DNA of 64,000 bases from Streptomyces aureoverticillatus. Lineage in GTDB: Bacteria > Actinomycetota > Actinomycetes > Streptomycetales > Streptomycetaceae. The stretch covers positions 1 through 64,000 of the forward strand of contig NZ_BMSY01000013.1 in assembly GCF_014649395.1 (NCBI RefSeq), read 5' to 3'. Numbering within the stretch: position 1 is the stretch's first letter; every line of letters begins with the position of its first letter. The notes beneath the pieces were generated by a model. It had not been told where the DNA came from, did not search any database, and was given only the letters and a program-made list of their open reading frames with translations. A program made the translations under genes and the position numbers. Positions 28,201-34,574 of this stretch are shown here, piece after piece.

Positions 28201-30802
28201 CCGCGCCCTGGTCGTCCGGGGCACCCTGCGCGTCCGTGGCCGTGGCCGTGGCGGGGGGAGCGCCGTCCGTGGTGGCCGCCGGTGCGCCGGGCGTGGGCCC
28301 GGCGTCCCCCTCCGGCCAGTACCGCTTGCGCTGGAAGGCGTACGTCGGCAGCCCGACCACCGAGGCGTCCGCGGGCAGGGCCGGGCGCCAGTCGACGCTC
28401 CCGCCGGAGGTGTGCAGTTCGGCGAGCGAGGTCAGGAAGCGGCGCGGTCCGTCCTCGTCGCGGCGCAGCGTGCCCACGACGACCGCGTCCGACGTGGTGT
28501 CGTCCAGCGTCTGCTGGAGTGCCAGGGTGAGCACCGGGTGCGGGGTGACCTCGACGAACGCGTCGTGGTCCGCGAGGCCGCGGATGGTGCGCTCGAAGTC
28601 GACGGTGCCGCTGAGGTTGCTCATCCAGTACGTGCCGTCGAGCGACGGCGAGTCGATGAGCTCGCCGGTCACCGTCGAGTACATGGGCAGCGTCGGCGTC
28701 CGCGGCCGAATCGGCTCCAGGAGGCCAAGGATCTCCTCGCGCAGCACCTCCATCCCGGCGCAGTGCGGCGCCAGGTCGATCGGGATGCGCTTGGCCGGCA
28801 CGCCCTCGGCGACCAGCTCCGCGAGGAACTCCTCGACGGCGTCCACGTCGCCGGAGACCGTGATCTGGCGGGGCCCGTTGATGGTCGACACGTCGAGCCG
28901 GCCGCCGTACCGGGCCAGGCGCGGGCGCACCTCGTCGGCCGCCAGCGGCACGGAGACCATCGTGCCCCGGCCGACGACGCGCAACATGGCCCTGCTCCAC
29001 AGCGCCACGACGCGCGCGCCGTCCTCCAGGGACAGCGCTCCGGAGACGACGGCGGCGCTGATCTCGCCGTTGCTGTGCCCCACGACGGCCGACGGCTCGA
29101 CGCCGAAGGACCGCCACACGGCGGCGAGGCCCACCATGACGGCGAAGAGCGCGGGCTGCACGACGTCCTCGCGCTCCAGCGGGGCCGCGTCGGGCGCGGC
29201 GCGCAGGACCGCTTCGAGGTCCCAGTCGATGTACGGCGCGAGCGCCTCGGCGCACGCGTCGACGCTCGCGCGGAACACGTCCGAGGCGTCCAGGAGGTCG
29301 CCCGCCATGCCGGCCCACTGCGGGCCCTGTCCGGGGAAGACGAACACGACACGTTCGCGCGGCCTGGCGGTGCCGCCGACCTGGTTGGCGGTGCGGCGGT
29401 TCGCGGCGAGCGCGGTCAGCTCGGCGGCCAACTCCGCGCGGCCGCTTCCGAGGAGGACCGAGCGGTGCTTGAACGCGGTACGGGTGGTGGCGAGCGAGAG
29501 CGCGAGGTCGGCGTCGGACGCGGTGCTGCCGTCGAGGTGCGCGCGCAGCCGGCCGGCCTGGGCGCGCAGGGCTGCGGCGGTGCGGCCGGACAGCAGCCAG
29601 GGCAGCACGCCGCCGCGGAAGGCGGGGTGGCCCGTGCCCGGGGCGGCCGGGGCGGACTTGGCGGGTGGCGGCGGGGACGCGACCACGACGTGGCAGTTCG
29701 TGCCGCCGTCGCCGAACGACGACACGCCCGCGACGCGCTGCCCGGCGGGCGGCCAGTCGCCCACGGTGTCCTGCGCGCGCAGGTTCGACTTCACCTCGTC
29801 CACCGCGTCCACCTTGTCCACCGGGACGCGCGGGGCGGGCGAGGCGGGCGAGACGTGGTGGGGGCTCGGCGGGAGCTTGCCGTGGGCGAGGGAGAGCACG
29901 ACCTTCAGCAGCCCGGCCATGCCCGCCGCGGCACCGGGCGCGGCACCGGGTGCGGCGGCCTCGACGGGGTCGCCCACGGGGGTGCCGGTGCCGTGCAGTT
30001 CGACATGGCCGACCTCGGCGGGGTCCGTGCCCGCGCGCTCGTACGCGCGCCGCAACAGCTCGCGCCGCGCGTCCTCGTACGGCACCGCCGGGTCCGCGCC
30101 GCCGTCGTTGTCGACCGCGCTGCCGCGCAGCACGGCATGCACCCGATCGCCGTCCTCCAGGGCCCGCGCGAGCGTCTTGAGGACGACGACCGCGCCGCCC
30201 CCACCACGTACGCAGCCGCCGTCGGCGCCGAAGCGCAGGCCGTCCGGGGACGGGCCGCCGAACTCCTGGTCCCTGGCGGCCCTCCCGGGCGCGATGCCCA
30301 GCTCCGCACCGCCCGCGAGCGCGACCGTGGACTCGCCGGCGCGCAGGCTCTGGCACGCCAGGTGCACGGCCACCAGCGAGGAGGCCCGGCCGGCGGCCAC
30401 GGTCAGGCTCGGGCCGCGCAGGCCGAGCACGCGGGACACGCGGTCGGCGTACTCACCCGTCGCCGCGCCCAGAAAGACACCCGTGTCACCGCCCCGCAGG
30501 TCGGCGGGGACGATGCCCGCCTCCTCCAGGGCCTCCCAGCCCAGTTCGAGGAGCAGCCGCTGCCGCGGGTCCATCGTCGTCGCCTCGCGCGGGGCGATGC
30601 CGAAGAAGCCCGGGTCGAAGCGGTCGACGCCGTCGAGGAGAGCGCCCTCGACGGGCACATCGGTCACGGCGTTCCGGCCGTGCACGAGCAACTGCCAGTA
30701 CGCCTCGGGGTCAGGAGCGCCGGGAAAGCGGCAGGACATCCCGACGACGGCTATGGGTTCCCCCGCAAGCCCTGCGTCGCTGCGGGTGTTGTCAACAGAC
30801 AT
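22202..30802 (-). CDS. Modular type I PKS: loading KS0-AT-ACP plus KS-AT-DH-KR-ACP
   Basis: 2866-aa PKS starting the line. The loading KS is defective: the DTACSSS Cys is replaced (TVAAGRASSL, Arg139), and the KSNIGH region is deleted and replaced by AAAPGAAPGAAAG. The loading AT (GHSNGE, Ser577; LAPHCAG at the specificity site) fits no standard malonyl or methylmalonyl signature. ACP1 Ser951 follows. Module 1 has an intact KS (Cys1185), AT with GHSQGE (Ser1635) and YASH (1736-1739; methylmalonyl-CoA), DH (HTLVGQPLLP His1937; Asp2104), KR (LDD 2550-2552, B type; Tyr2607) and ACP (Ser2769). The C-terminal docking tail reads LTESDLDAMNTDDLIRLAMG. Start ATG 30802 has GGGGAAG upstream; GTG 30814 is a weaker choice. 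Numbers count from 30802. Confidence 0.94.
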   Translation of the reverse strand: MSVDNTRSDAGLAGEPIAVVGMSCRFPGAPDPEAYWQLLVHGRNAVTDVPVEGALLDGVDRFDPGFFGIAPREATTMDPRQRLLLELGWEALEEAGIVPADLRGGDTGVFLGAATGEYADRVSRVLGLRGPSLTVAAGRASSLVAVHLACQSLRAGESTVALAGGAELGIAPGRAARDQEFGGPSPDGLRFGADGGCVRGGGGAVVVLKTLARALEDGDRVHAVLRGSAVDNDGGADPAVPYEDARRELLRRAYERAGTDPAEVGHVELHGTGTPVGDPVEAAAPGAAPGAAAGMAGLLKVVLSLAHGKLPPSPHHVSPASPAPRVPVDKVDAVDEVKSNLRAQDTVGDWPPAGQRVAGVSSFGDGGTNCHVVVASPPPPAKSAPAAPGTGHPAFRGGVLPWLLSGRTAAALRAQAGRLRAHLDGSTASDADLALSLATTRTAFKHRSVLLGSGRAELAAELTALAANRRTANQVGGTARPRERVVFVFPGQGPQWAGMAGDLLDASDVFRASVDACAEALAPYIDWDLEAVLRAAPDAAPLEREDVVQPALFAVMVGLAAVWRSFGVEPSAVVGHSNGEISAAVVSGALSLEDGARVVALWSRAMLRVVGRGTMVSVPLAADEVRPRLARYGGRLDVSTINGPRQITVSGDVDAVEEFLAELVAEGVPAKRIPIDLAPHCAGMEVLREEILGLLEPIRPRTPTLPMYSTVTGELIDSPSLDGTYWMSNLSGTVDFERTIRGLADHDAFVEVTPHPVLTLALQQTLDDTTSDAVVVGTLRRDEDGPRRFLTSLAELHTSGGSVDWRPALPADASVVGLPTYAFQRKRYWPEGDAGPTPGAPAATTDGAPPATATATDAQGAPDDQGADASYAASSAGAVDAQLAADDEEFEESGLRGLSREETLARLMEIVRDETALVLGRGGGHRGGRDGDDGDDGIHPQRAFIDLGFDSVTAVELRNRLATATGLKLPATLLFDHPDPRALVARLADELAGPGAAPRATARRGRSRAAADEPVAIVAMACRFPGDVASPEDLWQLVLDGKDAVSPFPADRGWPLDALFDDDPECAGRSYAREGGFLHDADRFDAEFFGISPREATAMDPQQRLILETVWEAAERSGINPSALRGSATGVYVGAIKQDYGPRLDAADETVSGHLITGNFTSVVSGRVSYTFGLQGPAVTVDTACSSSLVAVHMAAQALRAGECDLAFAGGVTVMSSPGLFIEFSRNRGLAADGRCKAFSDDADGTGWAEGAGMLMLERLSDARRNGHEVLAVVRGSALNQDGASNGLSAPNGPAQERVVLDALASAGLSVADVDAVEAHGTGTRLGDPIEAQALLATYGRREGAAAPLYLGSLKSNIGHAQAAAGVGGLIKMVMAMRHGVLPRTLHIGEPTTHVDWGAGSVALLTEARAWPETGRPRRAGVSSFGISGTNAHVILEHAPHAPQAAPETGEPRGTGAAPGVVPWVLSGKSVAALRAQAERLRTYLGDRPERAPRDVAASLVRTRSALEHRAVVVADSRAELLAGLDAISRGEDSPQVAVGRARPAGDVVFLFPGQGAQWVGMARELMAASPVFADRIRECGEALEPFVDWDFAAELDGPLDRVDVVQPLSWAMMVSLAELWRAYGVEPAAVVGHSQGEIAAAVVAGALTLRDGARVVALRSRVIAERLAGKGGMVSLGVPRAAAEARIAPFDGRISVAVVNSASFTVVAGEPEALDELIEGCLAEEIMARRVQVDYASHTRQVEAVADELLDVLADIAPRASRVPFHSTVEGDALDTTGLDAAYWVRNLRETVEFEKVVGRLVGRGFHTFVEVGTHPVLTVAVGETADRAGAHDVAVIGSLRRGEGGMARFARSLAEAHAHGVGVDWSPLFQGARDVALPTYAFQRERYWLTAPPAAPAPSTTGHPLLSDAIELAGGQGWLFTGVVDPGVHDWLLDHTLVGQPLLPGAAVAELALYVGRKAGVERVGDITLEQPLLLSESMDVQVLVGAAGADASRAFTLFSRPSSATKDEWKRHATGVLEETRATSDADGSAALSPWPPPGASAVPLDGLYAELAGIGYEYGPTFQGLRAVWCQGTDLYADVTLPEEAHAHARAFQLHPAALDAALQTLVSGAAGEGSRLVVPFAWSGVTLHTPGATALRVRIRWHEGDSCSVHIADDSGTPVLDAETLTVRELPKETLASAASAASAGGAALFALEWVEREAPGVPPTGPWALVGADRPGLADAVRATGAAADGYADLDALRHAVDDGAEVPAVVVATELGVLAISEDAISGPTAPSGSATAGGPTEPGGPTEAARAAHAALALARDWLADERFAGSRLVVLTERAVAVTTEERPELTGAPVWGLFRSAQTEHPGRFALIDTDGRPGSAAALVDAIACGDAQLTVRGGVLALPRLRPHRAGAGDAIGGSAGGANGEAAGGTAAATAGGTTGGTTGDPTADEAPANPPPGEPVFGPDSHVLVTGGLGTLGRLVARHLVGAHGVRRLLLTGRRGRDTPGAEEFVAELRAAGAEVGVAACDTSDRAALAALLDGVPGEHPLTGVVHAAGVLDDAVLGAQTPGHLDRVFGPKADGALHLHELTRESGLTAFVLFSSFAGMLGTAGQANYAAANAFLDALARARRAEGLPAQSIAWGLWADESTMTGDLGEADLLRLRRSGIGTLSADDGLALFDAVVADGAPVLAAVVLDPRALDPDTAPVILRSLAPRRGAAAPVRDTAAELRAKLDRAPRREHRHILLRAVRAEAAAVLGHTQEKITAGRRFQDLGFDSLTAVELRNRLIAATGVKLAPTLVFDHPTPGELAERLLTALAPAPASAPDENTPGARDDTDGTADTANPSRGPGLTESDLDAMNTDDLIRLAMGDSES

Positions 30803-30858
30803 GCACTTCCCCACTGAAGGTCAAGTGGTGTTCGAGGGAGGGTCGCTTCCAGGGGCGG

Positions 30859-32022
30859 CTACCAGTCGACGTGGATCCGGTCGAGTCCGCGGGTGCCCAT
30901 GCCGTCCTTCCAGACCGCCGGTTCGGGAATGTCGGCGAACCGCAGGCCCGGGAACCGGCCGACCAGGCGGCCGAAGACGATCTGGAGCTGGATCCGGCCG
31001 AGCGGCGCGCCCAGGCAGCGGTGCAGCCCGTGCCCGAACGTCAGATGGACGGGGTCGCGGCCCTCGGGCCGGAGGAACTCCGGGTCCGGGTACACCGCCC
31101 CGTCCCGGTTGCCGTTGAGCAGCGAGACGACGACGGCGTCACCGGCCCGTACCAGGACGCTGCCGAGCCGCACCGGCTCCGTGGCCACGCGCGAGAAGCT
31201 GAGCGGCGTGACGGGCGAAACCCGCATCAGCTCCTCGACCGTCGCGTCCACGCGCTCGGGGTGGTCCACGAGCTCCTGGTACGCGCCCGGTTCGGACAGC
31301 AGCACGTGCAGGTTCAGGGCGATCTGGCCGACGGTGGTCCCGTACCCGGCCATCAGCAGCGTGAGCCCCAGGGTGATCAGCTCGCCGGGGGACAGCCTGC
31401 CGTCGTCCTGCGCGGCGATCAGCGCGCTGAGCAGGTCGTCCTGCGGCTCATCGCGCTTGGCGGCGAGCAGGTCGGCCATGTAGGCGCTCAGTTCGAGGCG
31501 CTTGCGGCCCTTCTCCTGCGGCGTGCTGGCGGAGATGTCGAAGAGCACCTCGACCCAGTCGCGGAACCTCTCGCTGTCCTCCAGCGGCACGCCGAGAAGC
31601 TGGCACAGGACGTCGAGCGGCAGGGGAGTGCCGAGGTGCTCCATGATGTCGGCGCCGGGACCCGCGGCTTCGAGCGCGTCGAGGTAACGGTCCGTCAGCT
31701 TCTCGATGCCGGGGGCCATCGCGGCCATCTTCCGGGCGGTGAAGGCGCCGGTGACCGTCTTGCGCAGACGGGCGTGCTCCGAGCCGTCCATGCTCATCAT
31801 CGACTCGGGCACGGGCTGGGCGTCGTTGTACGCCGGGGCGTCCGGCTCGACCGCGGCGGCCCTGCTGAACCTCTGGTCCGCGAGGACGAGGCGGCCGAGC
31901 GCGTAGTCCCGCACGAGCCACATCTTGTCGCCGCTCGGCGTGACGATCCGCTTGACGTCCTCCTCGCCCGGCTCGAAGAACTCCGGCAGCGGGCCCATCC
32001 GGTGATGGGGGCAGCGCGTCAT
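30859..32022 (-). CDS. Cytochrome P450
   Basis: Soluble bacterial P450 (387 aa), first gene of the PKS operon, 56 bp before PKS-1. Heme site FGHGLHRCLGAPLGR, ExxR in EELMRVSP and the I-helix LLMAGYGTTVGQI are clear. The usual acid before the conserved Thr (AGxE/DTT) is Gly here, which may change proton delivery or mean that the substrate supplies it. RBS GGGGGAGGAC fits ATG 32022. Likely role is hydroxylation of the polyketide or a carrier-bound intermediate, with electrons from ferredoxin encoded elsewhere. Confidence 0.92.
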   Translation of the reverse strand: MTRCPHHRMGPLPEFFEPGEEDVKRIVTPSGDKMWLVRDYALGRLVLADQRFSRAAAVEPDAPAYNDAQPVPESMMSMDGSEHARLRKTVTGAFTARKMAAMAPGIEKLTDRYLDALEAAGPGADIMEHLGTPLPLDVLCQLLGVPLEDSERFRDWVEVLFDISASTPQEKGRKRLELSAYMADLLAAKRDEPQDDLLSALIAAQDDGRLSPGELITLGLTLLMAGYGTTVGQIALNLHVLLSEPGAYQELVDHPERVDATVEELMRVSPVTPLSFSRVATEPVRLGSVLVRAGDAVVVSLLNGNRDGAVYPDPEFLRPEGRDPVHLTFGHGLHRCLGAPLGRIQLQIVFGRLVGRFPGLRFADIPEPAVWKDGMGTRGLDRIHVDW

Positions 32023-32400
32023 GTACGTCCTCCCCCACGGGCCGTCATGGACCGTGAAAGGGAAACGCGACAGGGCCGTGCGATTTCGGACATGCCTGAA
32101 TTCCCCCTCCACTTCAATTGTCCTGTGTATCAGCTTCGTCGAGCCGTTTGAACGATCGGGAACGATGAAGAGCACTGCCGCACCGGACCACGCATTTTCC
32201 GATTCCGGCCGGGCTCGAACATACCCGCCGACCCGGCACCGGACCACAAAGAAAGCCTGCGCGCGGCTGTCCCGTCAACGGGACGGAGAGTCCGTGACAA
32301 CCCGGGGGCCGGGTATCGGCAATTCGGCGACGGGTTTGCGGCCCGAGGTCCCTGACGTATTCATAACGAGCGCGACTTTGTTTAAAGAAATGGGGCCGCG
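32023..32400 (-). promoter_or_regulatory. Upstream region of the P450-PKS operon
   Basis: No gene is supported here. It holds the leader of the P450-PKS-TEII-oxidase operon. A 16-bp inverted repeat GTCCCGTcaACGGGAC lies at 32269-32284. A short AT-rich patch at about 32355-32395 contains CTTTGTTTAAAG, unusual in this GC-rich sequence. Both could be binding sites for a regulator not encoded in the operon; this is inference. Confidence 0.45.
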
Positions 32401-32410
32401 GGCACGGCGG

Positions 32411-32444
32411 GGTGGGTGCCGGGGGTGGCGGCACGGCACCCACC
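32411..32444 (-). terminator. Hairpin after the ECF sigma gene
   Basis: Perfect 11-bp stem (32411-32421 with 32434-32444), 6 bp beyond the sigma-factor stop codon. It separates the sigma gene from the PKS operon read in the same direction. Confidence 0.7.
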
Positions 32445-32450
32445 CCCGGC

Positions 32451-33158
32451 TCATGCTGCCGCGAGTGCCTCCATCAGGTTGGCCCGCGCCCGCGCCACGC
32501 GGGAGCGCACCGTGCCGACCGGACAGCCGATAGCGGCGGCGGCCTCGGCGTAGGGCTGCTGGAGCAGCTGGGTGAGGACGAACGCCTCGCGCCGCTCCGC
32601 CGGTATGGCGTCGAGCAGTTCGGCGAGCGCGATGCCGTCGTCGAAGCCCGGAAGGCCGCGCGGCTGGGCCTGCTCGGCGGCGGCCTGCCAGTCGTCGCGG
32701 TCCGAGAGCCGGGGCCGCGCGGCCGCGTGCCGCAGGCTGTCCACGACGGTGCGCCGCGCGATCGACAGCAGCCAGGTGCGCGCGGACGAGCGCCCCTCGA
32801 ACCGGTGCAGGCTGCCGAGCGCCCGCAGGAACGTGTCCTGCGCGAGGTCGTCGGCGGCCTGCGGGTCGGCGCTGAGGTGCGCGACGTACCGCAGGACGTC
32901 CCGGTGCAGGGCGCGCACGAACCGCTCCACGGCCTCGGGGTCGCCGTCGCGGGCGGCGAGGGCGAGCCGCGTGACGGGTTCGTCGGCGGCGTCGGTGCGG
33001 CGGGTGGGCCTTCCGGTCGCCGCGGGCTTCCCGGCCGCCGTGGGCTTCCGCGGCGCCGGGGTCTGCACGGGTGCCGTGGTCTTCGCGGTCGCCGTGGTGT
33101 TCATGGTCGGCCGAGGGGCCGGTTTCTGGGCAGGGGGTGCCGTCAGGGCAGGAGTCAT
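32451..33158 (-). CDS. ECF-type RNA polymerase sigma factor
   Basis: Sigma-70 factor of the extracytoplasmic-function group (235 aa). Region 2 reads VERFVRALHRDVLRYVAHL, AADDLAQDTFLRAL and SSARTWLLSIARRTVVDSL. Region 4 reads AIPAERREAFVLTQLLQQPY, AEAAAAIGCPVGTVRSRVARA. The first ~60 residues are a Pro/Thr/Lys-rich low-complexity extension. ATG 33158 with GAAGGAC upstream is preferred; ATG 33107 is possible. No anti-sigma gene is adjacent. The next gene upstream encodes a Met/His-rich membrane protein that might be its sensor or target. Confidence 0.9.
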   Translation of the reverse strand: MTPALTAPPAQKPAPRPTMNTTATAKTTAPVQTPAPRKPTAAGKPAATGRPTRRTDAADEPVTRLALAARDGDPEAVERFVRALHRDVLRYVAHLSADPQAADDLAQDTFLRALGSLHRFEGRSSARTWLLSIARRTVVDSLRHAAARPRLSDRDDWQAAAEQAQPRGLPGFDDGIALAELLDAIPAERREAFVLTQLLQQPYAEAAAAIGCPVGTVRSRVARARANLMEALAAA

Positions 33159-33496
33159 CGCCTGAAGTCCTTCTGGAATCCGGAGTTCGGGATCCGGCCG
33201 CGCGCGGGGCGGGGCCGGTGGTGGGTGTCGTGGACCCGGTGGCGTGCGGGGCACGGCGCGGGCCACTGCCCGACGCGCCGGTGGCGCCGGCGTGCCGCGG
33301 GGTCAGGCCGGGCGGCGTGACGTGGCGGGACGCGCGGTGGCAGGGCTCGGTACGGCTACGGCGGCGGGGCGTACCGCGACGCGGGGTGCGGGCCGGAGAG
33401 CGCCGTACCCGGCGTGCGGGTGTGCCTTGTCGTGCTGTGCCGTTTCGTGCCGTTTCGTGCCGTGCGTGGCCGTGGCGGGTCGGGGAGTACCGGCTG
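33159..33496. other. 338-bp gap without a gene
   Basis: I see no credible gene here. Near 33440-33475 CGTTTCGTGC-like units repeat (GTGCCGTTTCGTGCC). It should contain the promoter for the sigma factor, but no clear ECF -35/-10 pair was recognised. Confidence 0.4.
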
Positions 33497-34348
33497 TCAG
33501 ATGACAGCGATCCCGAGGGGCGGACCCCTGGACGTGATGGCGTGTACGAGAAGCAGGCGCCGCGCGTTACGGGCGCCGAAGTCGCGGCGTGGGCGCAGGC
33601 GCGGCCGGTGCGGGGGCGGCGGCAGCCGCAGTGCGAGCCGCAGCGGCGCGACGATCCAGCCCGCGACGGCCCGGCCGACGCGGAACGCGGCGCGTTCGCC
33701 GTACGCGAGCCACAGCCCGCACAGCAGGGCGGCCAGCAGGTGCGCGGCGAGCATGCCGAGCGGCGACATGCCGCCCATGTCGTGCCCGGAGTGCATGCCG
33801 TCCGTGCCGCCCGAACTGCCCATGCCGCTCATGCTGCCCATATCGCCCATACCGGCCATGTCGTGGGCGCCGGTGGCGTGGGCGGGAGGAGCGGAGGTGA
33901 CCGTCTCCTGCATGCCCATCGAGTGCTGGGCGTGTCCGGGGGGCGGCCCGTCGAGCCGGTCGGCGAGACCCGCGTCGGTGACGGCGCGCACCGCGTCCGC
34001 CTCCGGCAGCGGCGCCGAACCGCCCGCCCCGCACAGCAGATGGCGGGCCCACTGCTGGGCGAGCGAGGCGCCGCCGCCCGTCGACGCGTGGGCCGCGGCC
34101 TGCGCGAACGAGAACCAGGTGTGCAGGGCGGCCTGGGCCACGACGGACGCGGCGGTGACGGTGAGGACGCCGCGCTCGCGGTCGGCGAGGAGCCAGGCGC
34201 CCGTGAAGGTGGCGGCGCCGGCTGTGGGCAGCGCCCACCAGGGCAGCGGGGCCGACGACATGAGGACGTGGCCGGTGGCCGCGAGCAGCACACAGGCGGC
34301 CGCGAACACCGCAGCCCGTACCGCGCGACAGCTTCGGCCTCCAGTCAT
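33497..34348 (-). CDS. DUF5134-like membrane protein with Met/His-rich loop
   Basis: 283-aa integral membrane protein with hydrophobic segments at ~12-30, 36-52, 60-80 and ~198-220. A Met/His/Gly-rich loop at about 140-190 (HAQHSMGMQ, AHDMAGMGDMGSMSGMG, GMHSGHDMGGM) resembles copper-binding loops of metal-handling proteins. The C-terminal ~55 residues are basic and cytoplasmic. ATG 34348 follows a GATGAGG site. DUF5134 membership is from general resemblance. It is upstream of the ECF sigma gene and divergent from an MFS transporter. Copper or silver binding is my inference; a copper operon lies 13 kb away but need not be related. Confidence 0.7.
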   Translation of the reverse strand: MTGGRSCRAVRAAVFAAACVLLAATGHVLMSSAPLPWWALPTAGAATFTGAWLLADRERGVLTVTAASVVAQAALHTWFSFAQAAAHASTGGGASLAQQWARHLLCGAGGSAPLPEADAVRAVTDAGLADRLDGPPPGHAQHSMGMQETVTSAPPAHATGAHDMAGMGDMGSMSGMGSSGGTDGMHSGHDMGGMSPLGMLAAHLLAALLCGLWLAYGERAAFRVGRAVAGWIVAPLRLALRLPPPPHRPRLRPRRDFGARNARRLLLVHAITSRGPPLGIAVI

Positions 34349-34574
34349 GGCGGCCTCATCTTTGCATCCGCCTCACGGCGCCAACGGGCGGGTCCGGAAT
34401 GTTCCGTGGGCACCGGGGGTGTGGCCGGGGTCACGGCAGTCCCCGGGAACCCGGGTGGGCGCGGATCCGACTCCTGCGAGCGACGCACGGTCGCGGGTGA
34501 TGCCGTGGGTCATGTGGTTCATCTCGTGGGTCATGTTTTGCAGGTCGTGGGGAACTTTGCCGGGGAGTGGCCGA

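Noticed and set aside
22202..30802. Frameshift or assembly error in the loading KS
   Set aside because: The frame is open throughout and flanking KS motifs (HGTGTPVGDP, GTNCHV) are in the same frame, so the Arg and deletion look genuine.
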